Of a DNA stretch of 64,000 bases, positions 21,397 to 32,617 are shown in pieces. Each line of letters opens with the position of its first letter. Position 1 is the first letter of the stretch. A model generated the notes under the pieces. The model searched no databases and was not told the origin of the DNA. It saw only the letters and a program-made list of their open reading frames with translations. Origin of the DNA: Nageia nagi (Eukaryota > Pinophyta); assembly GCA_050084985.1 (NCBI GenBank), contig JBITNC010000002.1, forward strand, positions 25,296,001-25,360,000, read 5' to 3'. Both the position numbers and the translations under genes were made by a program.

Positions 21397-22100
21397 TCAA
21401 TGACAATTGTGTCCTGGAGGCATCTCTTGGTACGATGTGGGGCATGAAGGGTCATCACAACATCTCCTGTAGCCCTCCTTTGTGGAAGAAGCTTGAAAAC
21501 AAGATGTAATATGACATTCGTCCATCAAATGTTGAGTGTGAGCTAGAAGGTGCCTTTGTAGGAGGAAGGCCTCTCGAAAATTAAAGAGCCAAACAACATT
21601 GATTGGGGTATTGGAGGAATGTAGATAACAAGCCATGAGAGTCTTGGAAGAGGCAATGATATCAACCTCGTATCTCATAATTGATTGAGCATCGAAAGAC
21701 AAAATGCTCAGTATCAAGAGAGCAAAGGCAACATACTTGTAAATCTCGAGTAGGATGGTGGTTCGTCTCGATCCTCAACTGATGGGAGCAAACCCGAAAC
21801 TGTCTAAGAACATCCTCAATCCAAGAGGAAGATGTAAGTTGATGTAACAGGTGGGAGGATCAATCTATTATCGATTTGAAGGTAGTGATGTACATAATGC
21901 ACCGACTTGGGTGCCAATGGTTGTGAGGAAGAAACCCAAGTGGTTTGGATGAAGGCTCTATAGATCATCTTTTGGGTTGCAGTCAAAGAATCTATTGATA
22001 ACCTAGGCAGCTTGTTTGGAGAGAAGCCAAATCTCCATAGTGTCTTGGTAACCTTAGCATACCAAAATCGATGATAGCCTTGGGCATCTAAGTGGATCAA
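21397..22100 (-). pseudogene. LINE ORF2 C-terminal region
   Basis: Two broken frames. The one at 21816-22100 includes YHRFWYAKVTKTLWRFGF, and the one at 21397-21717 includes NFREAFLLQRHLLAHTQHLM, which matches the frame at 3430-3636. They follow the reverse transcriptase and probably form the tail of ORF2. I recognise no enzymatic motif here. Confidence 0.55.
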
Positions 22101-22334
22101 GGAAGAAAGGGCTTTAGAAGGAAGTCTAGTAGTACCTTCGCGGTCAGATAGATTTTGGATATGATAGAGAAAGAGGACTAAGTAAGTAATTGCTCACACC
22201 TGAAGAGGTTGATAGTCGAATATTGCAAACATGATAAGGTGAGGTACCATCCTCTTACTACAAATGGAATGAGATAAAGTACTGATCAAAATCCTTTGTA
22301 TCGTTGTCCAATTTGCTGCTTTCAAACTAGGTTG

Positions 22335-23500
22335 CTAGACCTCCACTCTATATAATACCGTGGGGATGACTAGAGTATAAAAAAAATCTAGTTTGGACAG
22401 GATGTCCAGGAAGTGTGATTGGATGCATTGTCTTTCTAAGGTAGAAATTGTTGCATAACCTCGACGAACTCTAGGTGGTATAAAGGTCCTCATGAAGAAC
22501 ATAGAACCCAAAAAGAGCACTCCTAGATAGGTGTAAGAGATGGTTGTCTTGATGATATTATCATGGAAGGTGATATGAGTCTTGTCTAGTGTGGCTTTCG
22601 AAACATTGAAGCCCAAAACCTTAGTCTTGCTAAGGTTAACCTTAAGCTCCTATTTGGTATTGAAAGTATAATGCGTCCATCAAACTTGGTGTTGAAAGTG
22701 TAATGTGTCCATCAAACTTGGTGTTGAAAGTGTAATGTGTGCATCAAACCCTGTAAACCCTTGATTGAATGGGAAAGTAGCACAATATCATCATCAAAGA
22801 GGAGGATAGGTACTCAATTGTCATGAAGAAGGCCACCTAACTCAGGATCTGTGGTCTTTAGAATAGACTCCAACTTGTTTATGCATATGCCAAACAAAGT
22901 CGAGAGATAGGGAAACTCTATTTCACCCAATCGTGTTAAGAATATTGTTTGAGAGCCCTTAGAAGTACAAATACGACCTGAAAGAGTCTCATATAATATC
23001 AAAATGACTATGGGTCCAATGTTCGGTACACCCAATCTTTGCAGGGAACAATGTTGAAGGCTTTCTTAAAGTCCACGAAGCATCCAAAGATTGTGGACTT
23101 TTTAAATCTAGCCTCCTCAATGATCCCTTGGAGAGTAAGAACATGTTCTATGGTGCGATGGTCCTTACGAAAACTTGCCTAGCCTCTTGCTTTGAATCCT
23201 CTAACATCGACCATCTACGAAATGTAATCCTCAATGATTGTGGCATTTAGCTTGGCAAGGGTATGACATATCATGATGGTGTGGTAGTTGCTTAGCTTGT
23301 TGTGGTCTTCGGATTTGAAGATGAGGTGGATGATGTTTGAGTTCTAGGAAGAGGGGAACCCAAGAAGATGACATTGTTGAAGAGCTTGGAGAGGAAAGGG
23401 GGAATGGTGAATTTGACATGCTTAAGAAATTTGACTTGGAGGTTCTCAATGTTTGAAGCTTTTCCCGGATTAAGTCTTCGAACATCGATGAGGATGAGAG
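22335..23500 (-). pseudogene. LINE reverse transcriptase, broken
   Basis: On the minus strand, pieces of a LINE reverse transcriptase occur in order: FRKDHRTIEHVLTLQGIIEE, then GCFVDFKKAFNIVP near 23060-23100 (palm motif A), LSTLFGICINKLE near 22870, and ILLFDDDIVLLS near 22790-22810, where the usual F-A-D-D box reads F-D-D-D. Downstream is ISYTYLGVLFLG with RRGYATISTLERQCIQSHF. Stops separate the pieces. The aspartates themselves are retained in the last motif, but the gene cannot be translated whole. Confidence 0.85.
22656..22751. repeat. 32 bp x 3 tandem repeat inside LINE
   Basis: Three adjacent 32 bp copies of a unit containing GTTGAAAGTGTAATGTG and CATCAAAC (22656-22687, 22688-22719, 22720-22751). 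Copies two and three are nearly identical. The array lies just downstream of the FDDD box in the LINE's sense direction and adds to its disruption. Confidence 0.9.
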
Positions 23501-24120
23501 GAGGAAAGAAGAAAACTTAAAATAAGGGGATGGGAGAAATGAATGGGCAAGTTTTGGTTGGGAATATTGTAAAGATGGGAGGCGTAATTCCTCTAGGCAT
23601 GAAGAGAGATGGTGTTCTAGACGTGTTTTTTTTTGTAAGAAGGATCACCAAAACGATTTGGAGTTGGAGTGGAGGGAAGTAAGGACATCTAATTCCTTTA
23701 GGCTAAAAAGTGATATTTCTTAGTCCTAAGGAGACAATGTTACGAGCGGTGAAGGGTGGTAGTGGAGGGGACAAGGGTGTAATAGACCATCAAAGGTGGT
23801 GATGGGTGTGCTTACAATCAAAATCAAACGAATGGTTCATCAGACAATGGCCAGGAAGGTGGCAGTGGGGATGGGGGCAAGATTTGTGGGGGAAAGCTTG
23901 GAGGGTTGCGAAGTAGAGGGAATTTGCTACTAAGAGTGCTTGGTAATCTATTGAGCGGAGGGAATGTAAGCCAATGACCTTATGCTTTAAGATACTATTG
24001 TAGAGGAGGTCATGGATCGAGTTGAAATTGATGGTCGTGTGAGAAGAGTTGTGGATGCAGGGGACAATATGGGGAGGTGGCGAGAGGTGGTCTAACAAAG
24101 AGAGGACAAGGTGGGGATGG

Positions 24121-24620
24121 TTAGCAAGGGGCAGTCAAGGGGCGACTTGGAAGGATATAGTCCATGACACCGGATCCCCTTGCATGAGGGAAGCAAGTGT
24201 GAAGTTGTGATTGGGGGAATTGAGCAATACCATTGAGAATCAAAAGATCATTTGTCTCATTAAGCTCAAGAAGGAATTTACCATAACCTGAGGGGGGTGT
24301 GCAGTCAACAAAATCTCTATTGAGCAATAAAGATTGATCAAGAGCCTATATATGGAGCGGATCCACATTGCTATCAAAGTATTGTGTCTATGCATGACCT
24401 GCCCTAGCATTGAAATCCCCAAAAGCATAGTCTCTCCTTGCACAAAATGTCTAGTAATCTTTGAAAAGAGATCGAGAAAAGAGGACTCTCCTACATCATG
24501 AATCACGTAACTTGAAATAGTTGGTGGGAAGTAGCATCCAACAATATAGATTCTCCTAAGAGGTGGGGACCTTGCCAATGACAACCATATGTTGCGTGCA
24601 TGAGTGTCAATGCTCTCAAT
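24121..24620 (-). pseudogene. LINE endonuclease (APE type), broken
   Basis: Minus-strand pieces include VGCYFPPTISSYVIHDVG, LDLFSKITRHFVQGE followed in a shifted frame by GDFNARAGHAQT, and LNETNDLLILNGIAQFPQSQ with HTCFPHARGSGVMDYILPS. This is the pattern of the APE-like endonuclease that nicks target DNA for LINE insertion. GDFNAR holds the conserved Asp-Asn pair. A shift and stops break the frame. Confidence 0.8.
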
Positions 24621-24889
24621 GCAGATCCTAGGGAGTAAACTGTCTTTGAAAGGCTATGCCTCTTGAACCACAACTATTGAACCACGTACAATCTAAGGTC
24701 CTGTATCTTAAGATCCAAGTGTATATTGGGAAAGGGGGAGTCCCTTGGCAAAGCTCTGATGTGTCTTGGAGTAAAGAGTCAAATTTGATTGATTTGTAAT
24801 GTTGTGAATTGATCCGGGGGAAGACCAAAGCATTTCATTACAGTTTCAAATTGAGATTAAAAGCATTGAGAGTTCTAAAGGGGAGCTCA

Positions 24890-26006
24890 TTAGGCATCAT
24901 TTAGTAATTAAGGAGGATGTGGGGGGCCAAGTTCTAGACCAAACAGGGGGAGAATCTTGAATCCAAGTTTGGCAGTTGCGAATGATAGTCCATTTACCTA
25001 GTTTCCTTGCTTCAATAGCTTCTTTCATGGCAACAATTAATTCTTGAGGTTGCATGCATGTGAGATCGTCATTGATAAAGATGCGGTTCAACAAGGGAGG
25101 ATCTTTTTGGAGCAAAGGGTAGAAATTCTTTGCTCGATTGTGTATAATCAAATGAGCAAGGATGAATTCTTTGTAGTCCAAACTCTATCAACAATTACTT
25201 TTTGTTAATTCAAAGTCTCATGAATACAATTTAAGATTGTTTTAGTACGATTGTCAATTGCCATTAAACCTGTAATACAAAGATTGAGAGCCTTATATTG
25301 TCTGTGATTTTCCTCCTCGAATTTCTTAGTGATTGCTATCATGGTGAACGGGGTAGGTTTGTTTCCATTACCTCGAATTGCGTCTGCCCAAGAGGAAGTC
25401 TGCACCTGTATCTGATTTGCTAGGTTTGCTTGGGTGTTTTTGTGGTTGGGTATCTCATTTTTGAGTACATAAATTTCCTCTTGAAGAGTATTAGTTGTCT
25501 TGGAAGAGAACTCTGTAGTTTTGAAGGAGAGTTCTAATTGCAAGGCAACAATTTTAGAAGCAGGAAAGAGATTGAGAACTTGGATACAAGTCCTTGATCT
25601 GACTATCATGGACGTTTAGTTGATTCTATAATGCTATGATGAAGGTCTGCTGTGTTGCATTGGCTGTCAGGAGGGAGGATACTTGTTTGGATAGATGTTG
25701 AGACAATTCTTCCAATTTCATCAATTGAATGCTGTGAGTGAGGTAAGGAATATTTACCTTGGAAGAGCAGGCAGCCCGGAGAAATTGGGGAATTCACCCC
25801 GACAATGGGGGAATCTTGTTTGATTCTAATGTGTAGTCTGAAGCTACATGAATGATAAGCTGTTTTGACTTGGCAGAGGGGGTGTCTTGTTGAAAGTTTG
25901 GTGAAGAGTTTCCATTCATGGTAGGCCCGCTGCTCAACTTGTCTTGGTTTGACATGTTGTGATCATGTGTGGAATTCTGCAAACTGAAATCCAACCAGGC
26001 AAGCAA
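24890..26006 (-). pseudogene. LINE ORF1-like region
   Basis: Three consecutive minus-strand frames (25794-26006, 25205-25797, 24897-25181) form a degraded RNA-binding ORF1. A coiled-coil-like part is rich in Leu/Glu/Asn (residues around LQEEIYVLKNEIPNHKNTQ), followed by SSWADAIRGNGNKP. The last part has NRIFINDDLTCMQPQELIVA, AMKEAIEARKLGKWTIIRN and IQDSPP, resembling the ORF1 C-terminal domain of LINEs. The matching tail occurs in the plus-strand LINE near 46740-46850. Confidence 0.7.
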
Positions 26007-26700
26007 GGAAACTCCTGAAGGTGATTTGGACGGAGTTGAGTTAGGCAGAGTGGCACATAGTTGGGTAGGGCAGAAATCTTTCTTGGATCAAAGAGCAACG
26101 TTGGGTAACCAACACACATTCGTAATGAAGTCTCTAGCAGAAGCACAACATTAGGGTGTACACAAGCACAACTTGTAGACGAGATGCAAAAGCAGAGCTA
26201 AAGTTGTACAGGATAGGGAATTGCATTTGAGGAGAGGCACCAAATCATGACTTGTGCCATGGTGCAAATAGGTAGGATGCAAGGTGCAAGAACATGCAAC
26301 TTACATGGGGTGAATTTGCGTTGCCAGATGGAGACGAGAAATGTTAGACAAGTCGATAGAACCAATTAGGAAATTGAGTGTGGACGTCTAACAAAGACGA
26401 CATAATGCAAGATGCTCACGAGGTTGAGGTGGATTGTGCGAGGCTGTGTCAGGGTGGGGTGCTCATGGGGATGGAGAGGAAACACCAAGCGATGAATGAA
26501 ACATAGGGGAGGATGTCAAGCACTCGCATGAGATACAAAGCGGGAGCACTCATGCTAACAGGCAGAGTCATGTGAACGTGGTGTAGAGGGGGTTTTAGAT
26601 AGAAGCACAAAACCACGTGAAGCTAGGTTGCAGCGAGAATGAATGCACATTGGAGCCATGCGTAAATTAGACAGGCATAGCGGATGCAAGGTTCAGACAG

Positions 26701-27494
26701 GGATGGAGTAGCTTTGTTCTTAGGCCTAATGAGGTTTCTAGATAATTTCAAATATTTTAGATATTTCCTTGAAGTATATTTTTTCTGTCATTTTTTAATT
26801 ATCCATTATATTTGAATTCCTCGCTACCATTTTGTGCCACATCACTTTTTTTTATAATTCCACTTTTTTATAACCAATATTCTCTTTTCACCTCGTCATT
26901 TTCATTTTCTGGAATTCTATTTTTTCGCATGCAATTTATTTCTGACACATAATACCTTTGCTAGATATTTCTTCATTTACCATGTATTGCTTTTACATTT
27001 ACTTTAAATATTTAGTATGTAACAACTTGAAAACCTGATGCAAATTGGAGCAGATCTATTTTCTTTTTCCATGCAATTGACATTCAACTTAGAGCATGAT
27101 ACTGGAGGATGGACTTGGACTATGCCATTTACAAGTACATGGCAATATGTTTCACGTGTACTTTATTGTCCTCATGCACAGCCTAAATTGCACAGGTTTG
27201 ATACTGTCTTGTGCAGAATAAAATTCCCTTAAGAATGACATTCAACGAGTATATATAAATGGACGAAGTAATGACACTTTCTTAGTAAATGAATTATGCA
27301 ACAAAATGCTCCGTGGTGCATGCAAAAAATATTGATTTGAATACTTTGTCAAACATCAGATTTAAGAATAAAGAAAAATGCAATGAATCCACACCTCTTG
27401 TATATGCCTATGTGAAATCAGTATATTTATATATAACCAAAAAGCTGAATCTTCTTTACAGTCATTGATATCTATACTTGAGTAACTTGCATGC
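26701..27494. other. Intronic sequence with no recognised feature
   Basis: AT-rich DNA between the LINE 5' side and the next LTR element. The frame at 27038-27232 has no known domain. Confidence 0.45.
27490..27494. repeat. Target site duplication CATGC, left copy
   Basis: CATGC before the left LTR, repeated at 31002-31006 after the right LTR. Confidence 0.92.
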
Positions 27495-27955
27495 TGTTAA
27501 GAACCCACTTTTTCATAGTAACCAAATTATTCACAAACACACATAAAACCACTCCAATATATAAATACCACTCAAATATGCAAACCATTACAAAATACCA
27601 TTTACTGAAGTAACCGAATCGCTTGCACCACTTCGAAGGAGGCATCTCCTAGAGAACAAGTTCTCTCCTCAAATGAAACTATATTTCTTACTTTCCCTCA
27701 TTACAATAGGGAAGGCCTCATATAAATAGCCTTTTGTAATCCTTCACCTTTCAAACCTATTACATGTGGGATAAATACTAATATAACATAAATAACATGT
27801 TATGGGGTCATAACATTATCACTTCCTTAAACAAGCTTTGTCTTCAAAGCTTGTACGTGCCATACATCAAAACATAATAGCCTACACACATTATCATAAT
27901 CCCACCAAACATCACAACAAAATAGCCTACTAATCTATTAAAGAGGGTTATTACA
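27495..27955 (-). repeat. LARD 3' LTR (left copy)
   Basis: Plus strand TGTTAAGAACCC to GGGTTATTACA. It shares long near-identical runs with 30540-31001, for example AATATATAAATACCACTCAA and ACAATAGGGAAGGCCTCATA. Confidence 0.93.
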
Positions 27956-27969
27956 TTGCCAACCCCTTT
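27956..27969 (-). other. LARD polypurine tract
   Basis: Minus strand AAAGGGGTTGGCAA directly before the left LTR. Confidence 0.6.
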
Positions 27970-28113
27970 GACAAACTGTCCTCAAAGCTTGCCAAAATAC
28001 AAAATATAATCTTCCCATGAACAATAGAGAAAATAAAGAACCAAGAAGTCCAACTCATCCAAAGTAGCCAATAATGTTGCAAATCTGAATAGGAACTCAT
28101 CTATGCATCAAAA

Positions 28114-28620
28114 TCACACCAAGGTAATGATAATACTGTTGTTGAGGAGTGGGAAACAAAAAGAATGATCCAAAAGAGTCAACAAAGAACCTGCCATGTT
28201 GTTGCTGCACTCTAAAGCCCTCCTGTGATGCTTGAAGTCTGTTTGTTGCACTTTGAAATCCTGGAATGAATACTCCATGAAATCTTGCTGCTTCACCATG
28301 TCCATACTAACATAAGGAGGAATATCCTCACACTCTATAACAAGCTCCACTAAACTAGAATAAATAGGCTCCACAAAATCTGTATTGATACAAGTGAGAT
28401 GAAGGGCCTCACATTCCACAACATGCTCTACTATACTCGAAGAAACCAACTCCACATAATCTGTACTGACACAAGTAAGAGGAAGGGCAACATACTCTAT
28501 AACATGCTCTTCTAAATTCAAAGGAATTGGCTCCACTAGATCCTCATGAAGAACCTTATCATTGAGTAGGGTCTTAAGAATATGAATCTGTTTCTTTGCT
28601 ATTTTTGTATATTTGTTCAA
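28114..28620 (-). CDS. LARD internal open frame with about 24-residue repeats, unknown function
   Basis: Encodes 168 residues. From residue 25 or so, three diverged copies of a unit follow one another, each with a Val/Ile-Glu-rich core: EEHVIEYVALPLTCVSTDYV, VEHVVECEALHLTCINTDFV and VELVIECEDIPPYVSMDMV. I see no zinc knuckle, DD motif or transmembrane segment. The strand agrees with the element's sense strand, so it may be the element's own gene product, perhaps gag-derived, or a chance frame kept open by repeat structure. I do not recognise the family. Confidence 0.45.
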   Translation of the reverse strand: MNKYTKIAKKQIHILKTLLNDKVLHEDLVEPIPLNLEEHVIEYVALPLTCVSTDYVELVSSSIVEHVVECEALHLTCINTDFVEPIYSSLVELVIECEDIPPYVSMDMVKQQDFMEYSFQDFKVQQTDFKHHRRALECSNNMAGSLLTLLDHSFCFPLLNNSIIITLV

Positions 28621-28935
28621 TATATTGTCAAGATTCCTAAGTGCATCACCAACTTATGTCAAATTATCACCCATTCTTTCCAATACATCATATCCTTTTT
28701 TTTTTTAAATATCAAAAATTAAAATTGATCTATCTTCATGAAAATAAATCTAATTCTCTTGAAATTTTTACTGTAGATAGGTACTATGAATTCCCACACA
28801 AATATGAAATTTTATAAAAAATGATGGCATATGCAAATGTTATGAAGATTTCATCTTTGCCCCTTTTAATCAAAATCTCAATCACCAATTTTATTATAAA
28901 TAAGCCAAAACGACATGATTTTTTTACTTAACACT

Positions 28936-29905
28936 CCCAATACCAAGGATTCACCGTGTGTCGAAAAAGACGGAGCGACGGGAATGCGTTTCCAAGAACG
29001 AGAACGATTGAGGTCATTTTTAGGGAGCACCCCAGAAACGACAAGGGGAGCGACTAGTATAATACTAGTAAAAAATCCCAAACATTTTAGATTTTTAAAT
29101 GTGGTTGTTTCTAATTCATTATTGTTATAATATTATCAATTCAATCAAATGAAACATTGAAACATAATATCAAAACGAGCTGTAATCAATGATCATAACA
29201 CCATAATATCATTAAATCAGAAATCTGAATCAATTTAGTACATTAGGATAGATCTGAAATCTCAAATAAAAAATACTCAAAAGTCATAGTAGCAGACTGC
29301 AAAATGCCAAAATCACAACTATCAAATTATGGCTATAAGAGTTCATGTGCTACTAATAAATTCTGATTGTAATCAATACCATCCTTTTCATCAAGAAGGC
29401 TATCTAATGAGCTTCCCTCATCATCGAAGTGGACATCCTCCAATGACAACCCTACCAACCCTGCACATCATCAACCTCAAAGATTAACTGCCTCCACATG
29501 ATCAATATGTTTTTCAATTAGGAGGCTTTATATTTGTGTTTTTAGGGTTTGGAAAGGGTGGGGACATGCGTGGGACCCACCCAATGCCTTTTTTTTAAAA
29601 GTAAAGTTGGAAAATTTTATTTTTTAAATGGCTGCCCCCTAACCTCGTAGGGAGCACCCAGACGCTCCTTGGCTTCTCCCACCGCTCCCTAGTCGCTCCC
29701 ATTGCTCCGTGGGCACTCCTCTTCATGAAAACGGATCAGGAACGATGAAAAAAGGCTTGGAAATGTTCAGGAAACGTCTCCTAGCCATTACCCACATTGG
29801 GAATGGTTGGGAGACGTTATCGTGTTGTCTTTCTTGCTCTTGAATGTCGGAAACGTTTGGAATGGTGCTCTAGGAGGGGGAACGCATTCCCATGTATCCT
29901 TGCTT
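28936..29905. repeat. GC-rich segment with diverged terminal inverted repeats
   Basis: Unlike its AT-rich surroundings, this segment has inverted matches at its two ends: GGGAATGCGTTTCC near 28980 against GGAACGCATTCCC near 29882, CAAGGAT against ATCCTTG at the margins, and inside them GGAGCGACTAG near 29050 against CTAGTCGCTCC near 29686. GGGAGCACCC also recurs. This looks like a degenerate DNA transposon inserted in the LARD. I could not find a convincing target duplication. Confidence 0.45.
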
Positions 29906-30525
29906 TGTACAAATATATGAAAACCAACTAAATTTCATAAGCAAATTCACACAGATGGAAAATATGTGGTCATTTTACTCTTGCCCTTTCTAGATGTTAA
30001 AGTGTTTATAAGGAGAGCCCAATGTTCTTCACACACAATCGTCAATACTATTCCAAAACTTCTGAAATTTAAACTGTATACTCTTGAGATAATAATCCGA
30101 AAACCCTTTAAATTTCAACAACAAACTCGCAAGGAAAAAGAAGATATGATCAAATACTTTTGCCCTTTTTTCATAATTCTAGATTTAAGGTTTTAAAAGG
30201 GAAACACAAATCTTCTCATAAATAGACCAATACAGATCCAGACGATCTGAAATTTTGATAGAATGATTCTCTTATTTTCAGAAGAGTAAACCCTTTCTTC
30301 AATCCTATACAACCATTTTATTGCAAAAAATGAAATGCTTATAAAATCTGCAAATGAGATACAAAATACCTGAAATTTTTAGTGAGCTTTCTTGACAAGA
30401 TTATCTGCGAACCTTCAAAATTTCAGCAGAAAATACCTCTAGATATGTGAGATATGAATTATTCACTTGAGCTAGCCAAAAAACCCTTCAACTTTTTCCA
30501 CTCCACCCACAAGTGCCAAGATCAT

Positions 30526-30537
30526 GCTCAGATACTA
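30526..30537 (-). other. LARD primer binding site-like motif
   Basis: Minus strand TAGTATCTGAGC, two mismatches from the initiator tRNA-Met site TGGTATCAGAGC, two bases from the LTR. It supports minus orientation. Confidence 0.65.
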
Positions 30538-30539
30538 GT

Positions 30540-31001
30540 TGTTAAGAATCCATTTTTTCATAGTTACTAAATTATTCACAAATACACATAAAACAACTTC
30601 AATATATAAATACCACTCAAATATGCAAAACCATTACAAAATACCATTTACTGAAGTAACTGAATTATTTGCACCACTTTGAAGGGGGCACCTCCTAGAG
30701 AGCAAGTTCTCTCCTCAAATGAAATTATATTTTTTGCTTTTCCTCATTACAATAGGGAAGGCCTCATATAAAAAGCCTTTTGTGACCTTTTAGCTTCCAA
30801 ATCTATTACATGTGGGATAAATACTAATATAACACAAATAACATATTATAGGTTCATAACATTGCCACCACCTTAAGCAAGCTTTGTCCTCAAAGCGTGT
30901 ACACACCATAGATCAAAACATAATAGCCTACACATATTAACATAATCCCACCACACATCACAACAAAATAGCCTAGTAATCTACTAATGAGGGTTATTAC
31001 A
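30540..31001 (-). repeat. LARD 5' LTR (right copy)
   Basis: Plus strand TGTTAAGAATCC to GGGTTATTACA, paired with the left LTR. Many scattered substitutions show an old insertion. Confidence 0.93.
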
Positions 31002-31006
31002 CATGC

Positions 31007-31984
31007 AAACTTGTGCGCAATCCCACCGGATCTCATAATATGAAAATTGGAGATCTTCCATTGTTGTGATACCACTGTTGGATCAACTTCTTGTCTAAAA
31101 TAGACTGTCAATCCAACCAAATATAGACTTAATCTTGTCATCTATGATTAGTTAATTACTATAGCCTAAATGTAGACTCAACCTCTTCTTAACGCACAAA
31201 TGGATATTCTCTCGTAGCATATTTCACCTTAATAACCATATGAAATAGTACAAAAATATTAATTTACATCTCTCAACTTTGGATTTATATTATTGTACAT
31301 CCATCAACTTTTACTAGGTTCACCTTTGATACATATTTTGCCCCAACAAAAATATTTTTATTTGAGACACTTGAACGTGTACTATCCAAGAGTGCTTTTA
31401 GGTTGCTTTTCATTATCATTAAGATTTTCATTTTCTTTTCCTTCATGGCCTATATTTTACGAAGTTCTAATTTTGGTGAGAGCAGGTTAGTTTGGCGAGA
31501 CACTCAACTGTTGACCAAACCTGGTCAACTTATGCTGTACTTGTTGCTTCATTTCTGAAACTGGAATGAACATATAGAAGTTTGAAGCCATTTGAGTTAC
31601 TTTTACTGTTTTACCTCCTTTATATCTCAATTGAATAGGTCCTGCCTTATTATTGCAGCTCTTGCTTTTTATCTGATGGTCGATTCAACTAGCTTTTCCT
31701 GCTTTTAGTTTGGTGTTTGAGTCAAATACCTTTTCCTGCTTTTTTGTTTTTTAAAGAAATTGTTCATTCCTGCTACAGATGCCGTTGCCATGGAGTTAAT
31801 TTGGTCTTACTTTTGAGCTCCTTTGCAAGTATGATGCCAACCGCTTTCCAGTTCTGGAGTTCTTTTTTTCCAGGCTTGTTCATGTTGTTTCTGTTGCTTC
31901 TCTTAACCTTAGTTTGTTCAGTTGACAAAGCATTTAAGGAAAGGATGGAAAAGCACATAAAAAACTTAATACCATTCCCTTTAC
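31007..31984. other. Intronic sequence with no recognised feature
   Basis: Pyrimidine-rich in places. The open frame at 31717-32154 partly overlaps the LINE fragment on the other strand and shows no domain of its own. Confidence 0.45.
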
Positions 31985-32515
31985 AGGTCGTGAATCCTGT
32001 TTTATGTCGTGAATCATCTCTTCCCCCATTCCCCGTACCATTAGGATTGGGGATCCTCTACATGGTAGCTGGCATTTGCTTAATTCTGCTGGCATTCTGT
32101 TTTCAGCATACTTGGCTCTCAGGTTTCAACCCTAGAGAACCTGAAGATAGTTGATCAGTCTCCAATACAGCTTGGCTGCCAACTTCAAGGCCTTGTTATT
32201 TTTAATGCTGATCTTAGTTCCAAACCTCCTGTTTTTGAATGGCACCGCTGCTCTTATTTTATAAGAGCCCACTTCTGCTCCTTTTTTGCTCCACTCCAAA
32301 GGAACCTTTGGTTGATTTTATCCAGTTCCCTCAAGACTGTCTTGGGGATATCTATGACCGAAGAGAGATAAATGGGAATGGATTGTAGAACTGATTTTAC
32401 CAAAGTAAGTCTGCCTCCACATGAAAGTGATCTATTAGTCCATTTATCTAGTGATCTATTGTCATCAATCTCGGCATTAACAAAAAGGTTGAGCCTGGTT
32501 TCAAATCTTACATCA
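31985..32515 (-). mobile_element. L1-type LINE ORF2 fragment
   Basis: On the minus strand the frame reads NRSLDKWTNRSLSCGGRLTL, VKSVLQSIPIYLSSVIDIPK and LDKINQRFLWSGAKKEQKWA, the region after the reverse transcriptase in plant L1-type LINEs (xGRLTLIKSVLxSIPIY and FLW blocks). Later pieces resemble the following part of ORF2 but are broken. It lacks both LINE ends, so it is an internal remnant. Confidence 0.8.
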
Positions 32516-32609
32516 GTATGCAGTTTCTACTTGGTACACTTGTATACTTTTTGTTTTTAAGGTCTAATTTAAGATGTTGGGCATGTTAGAAGCTTTCACA
32601 CAGTACATG

Positions 32610-32617
32610 GTTTTATG
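32610..32617. repeat. 8 bp target duplication of hAT element, left copy
   Basis: GTTTTATG, repeated exactly at 36407-36414. Confidence 0.9.

Larger units (their letters stand above)
21058..26700 (-). mobile_element. Long non-LTR retrotransposon (LINE), minus strand
   Basis: Ordered 5' to 3' on the minus strand are an ORF1-like region, an APE-type endonuclease, reverse transcriptase and a C-terminal region, followed by a 3' untranslated stretch ending TATACTTTCCTTTCC. The 3' end matches the LINE fragment at 3131. The endonuclease and reverse transcriptase resemble the LINE at 46660-49329, so these are one family. Every open frame is broken by stops and frameshifts. The 5' end near 26700 is a guess based on the change from GC-richer 5' sequence to AT-rich DNA. 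Confidence 0.8.
27495..31001 (-). mobile_element. Non-autonomous LTR retrotransposon (LARD-like), minus strand
   Basis: LTRs of 461 and 462 nt enclose about 2.6 kb with no reverse transcriptase, integrase or protease. A perfect 5 bp target duplication (CATGC) gives exact borders. The primer-site-like motif next to the right LTR and the purine tract next to the left LTR indicate minus orientation. The only sizeable frame (28114-28620) encodes a repeat-rich protein. The inside also holds diverged repeats and a GC-rich inverted-repeat segment. It probably moved using proteins from another element. Confidence 0.9.

Noticed and set aside
27038-27232. Additional coding exon in the giant intron
   Set aside because: The NDUFS4 protein is continuous from 1570 to 36629 with no missing residues, so no exon is needed between them, and the frame has no matching family sequence.
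31717-32154. 145-codon plus-strand frame with hydrophobic stretches
   Set aside because: Partly complementary to the LINE fragment at 31985-32515, no known domain, and no splice link to NDUFS4 that keeps the protein conserved.
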